Source of the DNA: Selenomonas sp. AE3005
GTDB taxonomy: Bacteria > Bacillota > Negativicutes > Selenomonadales > Selenomonadaceae
Assembly (NCBI RefSeq): GCF_000686945.1
Contig: NZ_JMME01000019.1
Coordinates: forward strand, 1-36,236
Direction of reading: 5' to 3'
Length of the DNA: 36,236 nucleotides
Of the stretch, positions 13,898 through 22,784 are shown piece by piece (the stretch's first letter is position 1; every line of letters starts with the position of its first letter). Below the pieces are notes generated by a model, which did no database searches, had not been told where the DNA came from, and saw nothing but the letters and a program-made list of their open reading frames with translations. The position numbers and the translations under genes were made by a program.

Positions 13898-14212
13898 ATG
13901 ATTTACAATGTAAAAAAATACATTGAAGCAGTCTTACATCAGGACGTGGACATCCATCCTTTTACGGATACCAAAAAGCTGCCGCTAGTATACAGGAATA
14001 GGTATATGCTTTCTAATATGGTCATATCTGGTCAGATGACATTGTTGGCTATACCGGTAGAACATAAGAGATTTGGATGTTGTTCTCATCGTTGAGGCGC
14101 TGACACCGGCTTTCGGTGAGCGATTTTGGCAGTTTATTCATGATGGCGGTTATCAGAATAGGGCTAAAGCTTCAGGACAACCCCAGTTTTATCATTTTGA
14201 TAAGCCAAGTGA
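13898..14212 (+). pseudogene. Degenerate region with two overlapping partial frames
   Basis: A first frame starts MIYNVKKYIEAVLHQDVDIH and runs to 14093. A second frame takes over at about 14073 (DVVLIVEALTPAFGERFW) and runs into the YodL-like fragment, where the frame changes again near 14212. Each piece has coding-like composition, but none is complete. I cannot assign a family. Confidence 0.35.
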
Positions 14213-14935
14213 GACGGAATTCCCTTCTATGATTTCAAGGCCTACGAACAGAAATGGCAGGAAGCCTATGAAGCCAAGGGAGAGAATATATCGTCCATTT
14301 TCGAACACATCTACACCGAGCACAACGCAGATAACAGACCTTCCGGGCAGGTGATGTCTTCCCTGTCTATGAGTGATGTAGTACAGGTCAATGAGCGTTA
14401 CTTTTATGTAGACAGCGTAGGTTTTCAGGAACTTAACGTCAAGCCTTTCAAGGATATGGAGCTTATGACCCCGGTTTCAAATGAAAAAATCGAAAAGACC
14501 ATTGCTGCAGACCGAGAGGCCATAGGTGCAGACAAGCACGATGCTTACCAAAAAAGTTTCAACGAAGCATATTTTGCCGGTTCTCCAGTAAATTTCTCGA
14601 ATTCCGGTACGGTAGAAGACGATTACAACAAGTTTATCTTCAATAATGCCCAGAAATACAGTCTTTCCAGCCTCCGCTCTGCGGATCAGGCTGGATGGGA
14701 AAAAGCAGACGAGGCTTTTTTAGAAGAAGTTGCCCATAAGAGCTGCGAGAAAAACGGATATGTAGATAAGACCGACATTGACCGGGCCACCATAACCCTC
14801 TTCAAGTTAAGCCCCAGAATGGCTGTGTTGGAAGGGGACAAGCAGGAATATACCAAAAAGCTCAAAGATAACGTTCTGGCATCCGAATTCTGTAAGGAAC
14901 ATACGACCACCAAGACAGCGGCAGCGGTCAGATAA
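14213..14935 (+). pseudogene. YodL-domain accessory protein, 5' end missing
   Basis: The frame is open from 14213 (DGIPFYDFKAYEQKW) to 14935. SLSMSDVVQVNERYFYVDSV is the signature of the YodL domain found in large accessory proteins of plasmids and conjugative elements. The domain already begins before the first possible start codon (GTG 14351, ATG 14354), so the gene has lost its 5' part; a start there would cut the domain. The second half (about 140 residues) is charged and includes ATITLFKLSPRMAVLEGDKQ. A related KLSPxM phrase occurs in the fragment at 12300-12350, suggesting one dispersed gene or element. The next gene follows after 12 bases. Confidence 0.6.
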
Positions 14936-14947
14936 GAGGTATCGCCA

Positions 14948-15460
14948 ATGAAAACCGTAGTTACAGATGTAGACGTAGAACGCTCCTGCGGTGGTCAGTA
15001 TTTCACCATTTACATCAAACAGGGTAAGCTGGCCGGTAATATGCTATTGCTGCAGGAAGCCATAGCAGACAAAGAAAAAGGCATCATCGAGGCCGCACAG
15101 GATTATATAGACAAACATGAAGAAGATGTGCCCATACTAGCGGAACTTCTGGATATCACAGCAGTTGGAACTGTGACACGATATCTGGTCGATAGGTCGC
15201 TGGCAAGTAAGTCAGGCATGGTATTCGTGGAAAATGACAGCGAAGAAATAGAAAGCCTTGTGGCCGAGCTGCATGAAGCTGACAGCAAAATTCACTCCTT
15301 AGATGATGTGTTGACCTGCCTAGAAGTTGATTGCCAGAAGTTACCTGCCTTACGTGATAGTGTAGACTACCACAGGCCTGATGAATACATCCCCGGTGGA
15401 GAGCCGCTAATTAATTGCTATACAAGTATTTCTGGGTTATTTATCGAAAAAATAATTTGA
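14948..15460 (+). CDS. Hypothetical acidic protein of a mobile-element operon
   Basis: The protein has 170 residues, is acidic and soluble, and has no signal peptide. It starts MKTVVTDVDVERSCGGQYFT, and AGAGGT lies upstream. The middle (DSEEIESLVAELHEADSKIH) is likely a coiled or helical hairpin. It follows the YodL-type fragment by 12 bases and ends 35 bases before a strong terminator, so the two were the tail of one operon. I do not recognise the family. The end (NCYTSISGLFIEKII) is less acidic than the rest. Confidence 0.6.
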   Translation: MKTVVTDVDVERSCGGQYFTIYIKQGKLAGNMLLLQEAIADKEKGIIEAAQDYIDKHEEDVPILAELLDITAVGTVTRYLVDRSLASKSGMVFVENDSEEIESLVAELHEADSKIHSLDDVLTCLEVDCQKLPALRDSVDYHRPDEYIPGGEPLINCYTSISGLFIEKII

Positions 15461-15495
15461 TGTAGGGGGCTGTGAAATAACACATCCCCAATAAC

Positions 15496-15540
15496 AAAGG
15501 CGGACCGCTGACTAGAAATAGTCGGCGGCCCGCCTTTTGT
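15496..15540 (+). terminator. Strong intrinsic terminator
   Basis: Nineteen-base arms (AAAGGCGG...GACTA with TAGTC...CCGCCTTT) have two non-Watson-Crick positions, followed by a short T tail. It ends the mobile-element operon. Confidence 0.85.
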
Positions 15541-15579
15541 AGTAAAATTTACATACCACATGAAAACTTTAACCACCAA

Positions 15580-15666
15580 TCATTCTAAAACCCGGGAGGC
15601 AAGTTCCGTGCGCTTGAAGCCGGCGCGCTCATACAGAGAGTCGTCGATGATAAAAACTGTGGAGCG
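15580..15666 (-). pseudogene. IS4-family transposase fragment
   Basis: On the minus strand, 28 codons read RSTVFIIDDSLYERAGFKRT followed by ELASRVLE and a stop. This resembles the conserved block after the first catalytic Asp (FIIDDS) of IS4-type transposases. No further part of the element is present, so this is an old remnant lying in the leader region of the FAD oxidoreductase. Confidence 0.65.
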
Positions 15667-15788
15667 ATAAAGGAGATAAGAATATTTATGGCGAATAGAA
15701 AAAAATTAAGATAATTTGGAACACTTAAACGGTTAGGGTTATCATGAAAAAATGCAATGAAGAGGGCATATAGAATTGGAGGCAGACT

Positions 15789-17321
15789 ATGGAAAAAGCA
15801 TTCGCAATCCCAATATCCAGGCGTGACTTCATGAAACTGGCGGGACTTACGGCGGCATCGTCCTTACTTGGTATCAAGGACGATGCCGCAAAGGCAGAGG
15901 CTGCTTCGCCAACGATATCTACGATGGATTTCGATAATGCGGAGCTTCCCGTACTCTTTGATGCCGATGTCTGCGTGGTTGGTGGTGGCGTAGCGGGGAC
16001 TGCGGCTGCTGTTACCGCTGCGCGAAAAGGAGCGAAGGTTGTTCTTGTGGAGCGAGGCATTTCCCTGGGGGGACTGGCCACCTTGGGCTGTGTTTTCCCA
16101 TGTATGGCTACTTATTGCTATGACAGCGATACGCCCTACATCACGGATCTGAACAAACGCATGGAAAAACAGGGGGTGCCGCCGCTCCTTGGAGTGGATA
16201 CTGACTCCTATTTCGGTGGTGGCAGAGGACAATATGTGCCTGAATATCTTTCTTTTGTTTATGATGAAATGTGTGAAGAGGCGGGGGTAGATATCCTTTA
16301 CAACACTTCATTGGTGGGGGCGGTGACTGATGGAGGAAAGATTGTCTCCTGTGTTGTCCAGACCATTGAGGGCCTGGCAAAGATACAGGCAAAGACCTTC
16401 GTCGATGGCACGGGAGACGCATTGCTTTCACGGTTTGCGGGCATTCCTGTGGAAAAAGGCTCAGAAAAGACAGGACGCAACCAGCCCATGAGCCTGCGTT
16501 TTGAAATGGGCGGCATTGATATGGGCAAGCTCTATCATCAGTTCATTATAAAGGGGGTAAAAGAGAGAGGTCCTTTCGACAAACTGGCAGAAGACACTCT
16601 GAGGAAGAAAGGCCGGCCATTCCTTCAGTTCTGGAAGTGGAAACAGAACGAGAAATTCTTCCAGGACGGTGTTGCCCGGGGTGAACTGACCGAGGATGAT
16701 ATTGTGTATATTCAGGCGTTTACGATTACCGGCAAACCCACCGTATTATCCATGAACTGTCCTGAGATGCCGGCACTGAACTTCAGTGCCACGGATACCG
16801 CCTCATACAGCAGGGCTGTGACCTTCGGCCGGAAGATGATGCACCGTCTGGCAGGATTCTTCATCAAGAACGTCCCCGGTTTTGAGAAGGCCTATATCAG
16901 CCGCGAAGCAAGTATGGTGGGAGTTCGGGAATCATGGCGCATCCGTGGTAAGTATTACATGACAGATAAGGAATATACCGATGCCAGGCATTTCCACGAT
17001 GCAGTGGCTCGGACGGCGTATCCCATCGATATCCATGATGTGAATCTGGACCTCAGCAAAAAGTTGAAAAAGGGCGAGTATTATGAGATTCCCTATCGTG
17101 CCTTGGTGACCAACGAGATTTCCAATCTGCTTGTGGTGGGACGCTGCGCCAGTGGCAGCTTCGCTGCCCAGGCCTCCTTCCGCATCCAGCCAACTTGCAT
17201 GAGTATGGGAGAAGCGGCTGGCATTGCTGCTGCGTGGGGGATTTCTCACGGAATCGAAGCTAACGCCCTGCGCTGGGAAGATATTCCTGCAGAAGAGCGT
17301 AGCTACGTGAGCGAGGGATAA
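15789..17321 (+). CDS. Tat-exported FAD-dependent oxidoreductase, paralog 1
   Basis: The protein has 510 residues. The twin-arginine signal ISRRDFMKLAG (about residues 9-19) implies folded export with bound cofactor. The Rossmann FAD site DVCVVGGGVAGTAAAVTAAR lies near residue 60 with the ribose-binding acid in VVLVERG. Near the C-terminus, LLVVGRCASGSFAAQASFRI and MSMGEAAGIAAAW form the second FAD-contact block of the FAD_oxidored family. GGAGGC precedes the ATG. It is very similar over its whole length to the gene at 20770. No heme, FMN-binding or quinone-reactive partner is nearby. The substrate is unknown; it may reduce or oxidise an external organic acid or similar compound. Confidence 0.85.
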   Translation: MEKAFAIPISRRDFMKLAGLTAASSLLGIKDDAAKAEAASPTISTMDFDNAELPVLFDADVCVVGGGVAGTAAAVTAARKGAKVVLVERGISLGGLATLGCVFPCMATYCYDSDTPYITDLNKRMEKQGVPPLLGVDTDSYFGGGRGQYVPEYLSFVYDEMCEEAGVDILYNTSLVGAVTDGGKIVSCVVQTIEGLAKIQAKTFVDGTGDALLSRFAGIPVEKGSEKTGRNQPMSLRFEMGGIDMGKLYHQFIIKGVKERGPFDKLAEDTLRKKGRPFLQFWKWKQNEKFFQDGVARGELTEDDIVYIQAFTITGKPTVLSMNCPEMPALNFSATDTASYSRAVTFGRKMMHRLAGFFIKNVPGFEKAYISREASMVGVRESWRIRGKYYMTDKEYTDARHFHDAVARTAYPIDIHDVNLDLSKKLKKGEYYEIPYRALVTNEISNLLVVGRCASGSFAAQASFRIQPTCMSMGEAAGIAAAWGISHGIEANALRWEDIPAEERSYVSEG

Positions 17322-17557
17322 TGGGAACGTCCCAATATAAAAGATGGTTTCCTAATGCATTATGAATGGTGAAGCCGTTGAGGAAGATGAACGGAATCTG
17401 GGCAAATTCAGCGGCAATTATATTGGGGAAGAGCAGTTGGGCGATGCCATTTGCCGTCATGCGTTCAGCAAATGAAGTATGAATTTCAGAAATATGAGGA
17501 AGAAATAAGAGCAAAGGCGTTATAACAAGGCAATTCACAATAAGGAAAATGGTGATT

Positions 17558-18523
17558 ATGATGAACTACAATCGGAAAAGGCGTTGGGGAACTGTTGTTA
17601 TCGTATTCATAGCGGCTGTTTTGGCGGCAGGCTACGCCATAGGAGATTATTTTGTTGATTATGCCCTGAAGCGCGGCAGCGATGCAGATCCCTTGGCGCC
17701 TCCTGCTGCCTGCGTCAATATTCTTGACAAGAGCAGGGAAATGCCGGAAGAGCCGGCGGTGCCAACGGAAGAGTGGCGTATGACCATGCCGGACGGCAGG
17801 AATGTAGTGGCAGTAAGCTACAGGCCCGCTCAAGCGGGACACCGCTGGGTTATACTGGCCCATGGCTATGGCAGGGACCACCGTTATGTCCGGGATTATG
17901 CCGAGGTTTATCTGAAGCATGGTTATCACGTGCTCTCGCCGGACTTATGCGCTGCCGGGGAAAGTGATGGCCAGTACATTACCATGGGGGTCAAGGAAAG
18001 TGAGGAAATTGCCAAATGGGCGGCTAAAGTCAAGGAATCCGATGAGAATGCAGAAATTGTATTGCACGGAATATCTATGGGGGCAGCCACTGTAATGCTG
18101 ACAGCGGGCAGATACGAAATGCCGGGACTGGCAGCCGTCATAGAGGACTGCGGCTATACCAGCGCCTACGATATGTTTACAAATCAACTGGACGTTATCT
18201 TTGGCCTGCCGGAATTCCCCATTATGACATGCGTAGACATTGTAAGTGGCATCAAAACCGGGGTGAAAGTGTCAGACGCTGCCCCCATAAAGGCGGTTCC
18301 CGGCATCAAGGTTCCGATTATGTTCATCCATGGGACGGCGGACAAACTGGTGCCGCCTTCTATGATGGATAAGCTGTACAATGCCTGCCCTGCGCCCAAG
18401 AGTAAATTTATCGTAGAAGGAGCAGGACATGGGGATGCGATGACAGCGGCAGGAAAAGAGTATTGGGAGGCTGTTTTCAGCTTTTTGGATGACTGCCCGG
18501 GGGCGTTATCCATATCAAGGTGA
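17558..18523 (+). CDS. Membrane-anchored alpha/beta hydrolase (YqkD-like)
   Basis: The protein has about 321 residues. One N-terminal membrane segment ([20 protein letters not shown]) places the catalytic domain outside. Catalytic elements are the oxyanion motif LAHGYGRD, the nucleophile HGISMGA, the acid in HGTADKLVP and the His in GAGHGDAM. Substrate unknown; the family includes peptidase-like and esterase members. ATG 17558 is chosen for its distance from AAGGA; ATG 17549 and 17561 are possible. It lies 236 bases after the first FAD enzyme and overlaps functionally with nothing recognised. The 227 bases before it hold no convincing gene. Confidence 0.8.
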   Translation: MMNYNRKRRWGTVVIVFIAAVLAAGYAIGDYFVDYALKRGSDADPLAPPAACVNILDKSREMPEEPAVPTEEWRMTMPDGRNVVAVSYRPAQAGHRWVILAHGYGRDHRYVRDYAEVYLKHGYHVLSPDLCAAGESDGQYITMGVKESEEIAKWAAKVKESDENAEIVLHGISMGAATVMLTAGRYEMPGLAAVIEDCGYTSAYDMFTNQLDVIFGLPEFPIMTCVDIVSGIKTGVKVSDAAPIKAVPGIKVPIMFIHGTADKLVPPSMMDKLYNACPAPKSKFIVEGAGHGDAMTAAGKEYWEAVFSFLDDCPGALSISR

Positions 18524-18527
18524 GATA

Positions 18528-18755
18528 ATGACGGACAGAAATAAATGTATGCACTGTGCCATAGCAAAGCCTATTCGTATTGGCAATGATGTGTGGATTG
18601 GCGGTAATGTGACGATTATGCCGGGGCTTACTATTGGGAATAACGTGGTTATTGCGGCTGGTGCTGTCGTTACTAAAGATGTGCCGGATAATTCATTGGT
18701 GGCTGGAGTACCGGCCAAAAAAGTCCGTGATTTGGAAAATGATATTTTTGAATGA
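18528..18755 (+). pseudogene. Hexapeptide acetyltransferase, C-terminal half only
   Basis: The frame encodes 75 residues from ATG 18528, four bases after the hydrolase stop. [20 protein letters not shown] and [20 protein letters not shown] are left-handed beta-helix repeats of maltose/galactoside O-acetyltransferases, ending in the usual [11 protein letters not shown]. The family is normally about 180-200 residues, and the N-terminal part with the catalytic His and substrate lid is missing. A ribosome site is present (AAGGTGAG), so a short product could be made, but it would lack activity in known terms. Likely a truncation after recombination with the upstream hydrolase. Confidence 0.7.
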
Positions 18756-18801
18756 TGTGGACATGAACACCCTATAGCAACAAGACAAAGGGGGAATGAA
18801 T

Positions 18802-19761
18802 ATGCCAAAAATGACAGGAAAACGCTCGTTTTTTTTTTTGCTGACAATTGGTTTTTTGTGCAGTTTGGTTTATGCATCAGTTGCGCAGGCGGCAGAAATC
18901 CTCAGAGAGGCAGTTCCTTTAGAACGTAATCATGTGGCCTTGCATTTGGAACGCTATATAGAACAGGATGGGCAGTCGAAAAAACCAATCCTGTTCGTAC
19001 ATGGCGTGACTTTTTCCTCCCATGAGTTCGATGTCAATTATAAAGATTACAGCTTGGCGAGATATTTTGCCAAGCATGGTTATGAAGTATGGTTGCTGGA
19101 TATTGCAGGATTTGGCCATTCAGAGGCGGTCAAGGATGGTTTTATGCCGGACTCGGATTATGCGGCAGAGGACATAGAAGCGGCTGTGCGCTGCATTTTG
19201 GCGCGAAATAACCTTTCCTCCATGGATGTTTTAGGTTGGAGCTGGGGGACTGTGACCAGTGGGCGCTTTGCTGCACGTCACCCGGAACTGGTGCATCGTC
19301 TTGTGCTGTATGCTCCTATTTTCGTTGGCATGGGCGAAAAGGTAGTTAAGGAGCCGTTCCATCACAATACATGGGGAAGTGCGGCCTCTGATTTTCAGAG
19401 AAAAGCTGATGGAAGCATCGATTTTGATATCGCAGAAGAGCTTCTGGTCAATACCTACATTGCCAATGCTTGGCATTATGACCGGGACAGCAGCCCTAAC
19501 GGAGGAAGACGGGATTTATTGGTCAGTGATAATGTAAGGCTGATACCTATGGAAAGTATCAATGTTCCTGTGCTGATTATTGCCGGTTCTAAAGACCAAT
19601 ATGCGTCCCCTGCCCTATGCAAAGAAGCATTTGCAATGCTATCCAATAGGGATAAGTCTCAGCTCGTAATTATTGATGGTGGTGGTCATGCTATGGTCAT
19701 GGAAAGACCATATTACAAGAAGTTTAGGGAAAATGTGCTGAGATTTTTGCAGGCAAATTAA
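18802..19761 (+). CDS. Secreted alpha/beta hydrolase
   Basis: The protein has 319 residues with a Sec signal peptide ending at VAQAAEI. The alpha/beta hydrolase core shows ILFVHGVTFSSHEF, the nucleophile elbow LGWSWGTVT, the acid in IAGSKDQYASP and the His in DGGGHAMVM. This set is complete. ATG 18802 lies seven bases after AAAGGGGG; the ATG at 18796 is too close to the site. The downstream gene starts 12 bases after the stop, so both form an operon. The esterase or amidase substrate is not deducible; the hydrolase is not closely similar to those at 5020 or 17558. Confidence 0.82.
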   Translation: MPKMTGKRSFFFLLTIGFLCSLVYASVAQAAEILREAVPLERNHVALHLERYIEQDGQSKKPILFVHGVTFSSHEFDVNYKDYSLARYFAKHGYEVWLLDIAGFGHSEAVKDGFMPDSDYAAEDIEAAVRCILARNNLSSMDVLGWSWGTVTSGRFAARHPELVHRLVLYAPIFVGMGEKVVKEPFHHNTWGSAASDFQRKADGSIDFDIAEELLVNTYIANAWHYDRDSSPNGGRRDLLVSDNVRLIPMESINVPVLIIAGSKDQYASPALCKEAFAMLSNRDKSQLVIIDGGGHAMVMERPYYKKFRENVLRFLQAN

Positions 19762-19773
19762 GGAGAATTTTTA

Positions 19774-20562
19774 GTGAAAGCAGCAATAGTTTATGATTCA
19801 GGAACACATACGACTAAAAAAATGAAATCATGGGCAGATGTATTTGTGGCATACTTTCAGCGAAGGATTAAGCGCAACATTGTACCAAGGCTGGGAATTG
19901 AAATTGAGCATTTTATTGTGAGCCATGATACAAAGACCGCTGTTCCCTATGACGGAAAGAATGGTGTCAGGGAGATTTTATGCAGGCTTATGGCGCATTA
20001 TCCGAATGCGACGGTGCTGATGGAGGAAGATTTATTATTAGGTTTTTTAACCGAATATTTCACTGTCACCCTTGAACCGGCTGGGCAAATCGAAATAAGT
20101 ATTGTGCCTACGGAGTCTATCGCTTGTATTGCTGATATTTACGCTGATTTTTGCCGTATATTGCAAAAAGAGCTTTCTCCCCATAACTATGATTTAATGA
20201 CAGTCGGTTGTCAACCGGTGAGCTGTGTGGACAATTTGCCATTACTTCCCAAGATGCGCTATCGGCTGCTGGACGAGCACTTTGCCAAAACGGGAGACGG
20301 GGGAAGGGAAATGATGCGGGGCACGGCTTCTCTTCAAGTGTCCGTCGATTACTTTTCCGAAGATGATTTCCGACGCAAAATACAGGCGGCTTATTATTAT
20401 TCGCCGATATTCAAAATTTTGACAGATAATTCCCCAACTTTTGAGGGTAAGCTTCTTACAGGTTTTCTTAAACGGACGGATATATGGCGGGGGGGTGCCG
20501 CAGACCATCCTGAGCTGATGAAGGGCAAGAGCATGGAACAACTCCTGAAAGGTAGAAGCTAG
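19774..20562 (+). CDS. Glutamate-cysteine ligase (GCS2)-like protein, shortened
   Basis: The frame encodes 262 residues. LGIEIEHFIVSHDTKTAVPY and FTVTLEPAGQIEISIVPTES are the two ATP/metal-binding core blocks of the GCS2 gamma-glutamyl ligase family, and ASLQVSVDYFSEDDFRRKI follows. Full-length members are about 370-450 residues, so the last third is missing, and the sequence after the stop does not restore it in any frame. The N-terminus MKAAIVYDSGTHTTKKM is unlike the family and superficially resembles a flavodoxin start. GTG 19774 follows AAGGAG. Whether the short form can ligate glutamate to an amine is doubtful. It is in operon with the hydrolase at 18802. Confidence 0.65.
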   Translation: MKAAIVYDSGTHTTKKMKSWADVFVAYFQRRIKRNIVPRLGIEIEHFIVSHDTKTAVPYDGKNGVREILCRLMAHYPNATVLMEEDLLLGFLTEYFTVTLEPAGQIEISIVPTESIACIADIYADFCRILQKELSPHNYDLMTVGCQPVSCVDNLPLLPKMRYRLLDEHFAKTGDGGREMMRGTASLQVSVDYFSEDDFRRKIQAAYYYSPIFKILTDNSPTFEGKLLTGFLKRTDIWRGGAADHPELMKGKSMEQLLKGRS

Positions 20563-20631
20563 TAAGTTATATAGAGTAGGGCAGACGGATGCATTACTCC
20601 TCATTCAGCAGCCGTTTAACTGCAAACCAAC

Positions 20632-20675
20632 AGGGGCCTGACTATTATAACGCGGTCAGGCTCCTCTTATTATTT
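20632..20675 (+). terminator. Intrinsic terminator
   Basis: GCCTGAC pairs with GTCAGGC within an 11-base arm with one mismatch, followed by a T-rich run. It ends the 18802-20562 operon. Confidence 0.7.
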
Positions 20676-20769
20676 TTAGCAAGCCAGGCAGGATTATAGT
20701 CAAAAAAGAAGAATTATTTCAGCAGATAAGAATACGCAGAGAAACAGGTGACAGACAGGGAGGTACAAC

Positions 20770-22296
20770 ATGGAAAAATCATTTTCGATTCCGATTTCTC
20801 GCCGGGCCTTTATGAAGCTGGTGGGAATGGGAACTGTGGGGGTGCTCGCGGAAACAGCTATGCCGAGCGGCAAAGCTGCAGCAGCTTCGGCAGGAGTGCA
20901 TGGCGAAGGCCTGCCCATTCTGCTGACCGCTGATGTCTGTGTGGTTGGTGGCGGTGCGGCAGGGACGGCGGCGGCCATCAGTGCCGCACACGCAGGCGTA
21001 AAGGTTGTACTGGTCGAGCGGGGGATTTCTCTTGGCGGCCTGGCAACCCAAGGGTGTGTTTTTCCGTGTATGCCTACTTATGCATTTGACAGCGATACGC
21101 CTTATATAAAAGAACTGAATAAACGCATAGAGAAAAAGACTGGCTTTTCGCCTGTACCCAATCTCCCCGAAACGGACACACATTATGGTGAGGGGATGGG
21201 GGCTTATACACCGGAATTGCTGACAGAAGTCTATGATGAATGGTGCGAGAAAACGGGAGTAACGGTTTTATATGATGCTGCTCTTGTGGGCGCGACTGTA
21301 GAAGATGGAACCATCACGGCCTGTGTGGTGCAGACCGTAGAGGGACTGGGGAAAATCCAAGCCAAGACGTTTATTGATGCCACAGGCGATGCCCTGTTGT
21401 CGCGATTTGCCGGGGTGCCCACGGAAAAAGGTTCGGAAACAAATGGGCGGAATCAACCCATGAGCCTGCGGTTTGAAATGGGAGGCATAGATGTACCGAA
21501 AGTTTATCATTTCTTTCATGATAAACTGAAGGACACCTGGTTAGAAGAAAACTGGTCTAAAAAATTTAAGGAAGATATGAAAAAAGGCCGCGATCCGTTT
21601 TGGGAATTTGCCAAATGGAAGAAAACCGAGCAGGTCTTTCGGGAAGGCGTTAAGAAAGGCGAGCTCACGGAAGATGATGTTCTGTATATTCAGGCTTTTT
21701 CCGTACAGGGCAAGCCACATACCATGTCCATGAACTGCCCGGAAATGCCGCCGTTGATGTTTTCGGCCACCGATGCTGTTTCACGCAGCAAGGCGGTATC
21801 CTTTGGGCGGAAGATGATGCGCCGTTTGGCCGTGTACTTCAAGGGCAATATTCCCGGCTTCGAAAAAGCCTATATCAGCCGTGAAGCCAGTATGGTAGGC
21901 GTGCGCGAGTCTTGGCGGATTCGTGGGAAGTACTATATGGAAGCTGATGATTATCTGCAGGCACGTCATTTCCCCGATGCAGTCTGCCGGACGGCATACC
22001 CCATTGATATTCATGATGTGAAGTTGGATTTTTTTGAAAAGCTGAAAAAGGGCCAGTATTACGAAATCCCCTATCGTGCGCTGGTGACCAATGAGCTGTC
22101 CAATCTGCTGGTGGCAGGACGCTGTGCCAGCGGCAGTTTCGCTGCGCAGGCTTCCTTCCGTATACAGCCCACCTGTATGAGTATGGGAGAGGCAGCCGGT
22201 ATTGCGGCAGCTTGGGGACTATCGCGGAACATTCCTGTAAATGAAGTTAAATGGGAGGATATACCTGCTGAAAAACGCAGTTATGTAAGCCAATAA
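20770..22296 (+). CDS. Tat-exported FAD-dependent oxidoreductase, paralog 2
   Basis: The protein has 508 residues. The Tat signal is ISRRAFMKLVG and the FAD site is DVCVVGGGAAGTAAAISAAH. The C-terminal block NLLVAGRCASGSFAAQASFR is the same as in the gene at 15789, and most of the chain is alignable without gaps. The main differences are in the signal peptide, a short insertion near residue 125 (EKKTGFSPVPNLPETD) and the region around residues 240-280. This pattern suggests gene duplication with a shift in substrate preference. GGGAGG precedes the ATG. It is monocistronic. Both paralogs keep the conserved stretch AYISREASMVGVRESWRIRG, a likely part of the active site. Confidence 0.85.
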   Translation: MEKSFSIPISRRAFMKLVGMGTVGVLAETAMPSGKAAAASAGVHGEGLPILLTADVCVVGGGAAGTAAAISAAHAGVKVVLVERGISLGGLATQGCVFPCMPTYAFDSDTPYIKELNKRIEKKTGFSPVPNLPETDTHYGEGMGAYTPELLTEVYDEWCEKTGVTVLYDAALVGATVEDGTITACVVQTVEGLGKIQAKTFIDATGDALLSRFAGVPTEKGSETNGRNQPMSLRFEMGGIDVPKVYHFFHDKLKDTWLEENWSKKFKEDMKKGRDPFWEFAKWKKTEQVFREGVKKGELTEDDVLYIQAFSVQGKPHTMSMNCPEMPPLMFSATDAVSRSKAVSFGRKMMRRLAVYFKGNIPGFEKAYISREASMVGVRESWRIRGKYYMEADDYLQARHFPDAVCRTAYPIDIHDVKLDFFEKLKKGQYYEIPYRALVTNELSNLLVAGRCASGSFAAQASFRIQPTCMSMGEAAGIAAAWGLSRNIPVNEVKWEDIPAEKRSYVSQ

Positions 22297-22784
22297 CACG
22301 GCTCATCAAGATTTTTTGCTGTGTAAGGGGAAATATCTTGAGGTCAGAGGTGTTGGCATGGAACCTCTCCGGTATAGCCGCTAAACTGCAGACGGAAGGC
22401 CCGGACTATGTATATCTAAAGGCTTTCTTGCAGGAACTGGCGGATAGATGAATAAAATTTTTCTCTTTTCCATCTGAAAAACGGCCTCACAGAATTGCTT
22501 ATAAGCCCCATCCGGAAGATTTTGCATATAAAGTATCACGTAGATATCTAAAAACGCGTACAGGCAATTCTAGGGGCTATGATTTGAATTTTACTATTTC
22601 AGACTGATAAATAAGCATAAAAAAGGTATTTTATGTCCGTTTCGTTAGTCTGAAAATTTTTCCACAATTTAGTGTTGCTAATTGGCGAAAGCCACAGTAA
22701 AATATAAAAAGAAACATTTCCACCATCTTTTTCGAATCAACTGATATTACCATAATTATCTGATAACTTAGAGAGGAGGATTCC
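22297..22784 (+). other. Gap with decayed open frame before the recombinase
   Basis: One frame reads SEVLAWNLSGIAAKLQTEGP onward to TGA 22449-22451. It then stays open in the same frame through YKPHPEDFAYKVSRRYLKTR to a stop near 22610. This looks like the tail of a lost gene with an internal stop, but I cannot name a family. The last 170 bases are AT-rich, include one arm of an inverted repeat at 22639-22650, and carry the GAGAGGAGG ribosome site of the recombinase. Confidence 0.4.
22639..22650 (+). repeat. Left arm of inverted repeat flanking the recombinase
   Basis: GTTTCGTTAGTC matches the reverse complement of 23811-23822 (GTTTCGTTAGAC) with one mismatch. The pair encloses the tyrosine recombinase gene. 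Confidence 0.5.

Noticed and set aside
17260-17538. Minus-strand frame with hydrophobic stretch after the first FAD gene
   Set aside because: It overlaps the end of a clear gene, has no ribosome site, and a comparable open frame exists on the plus strand. No family recognised.
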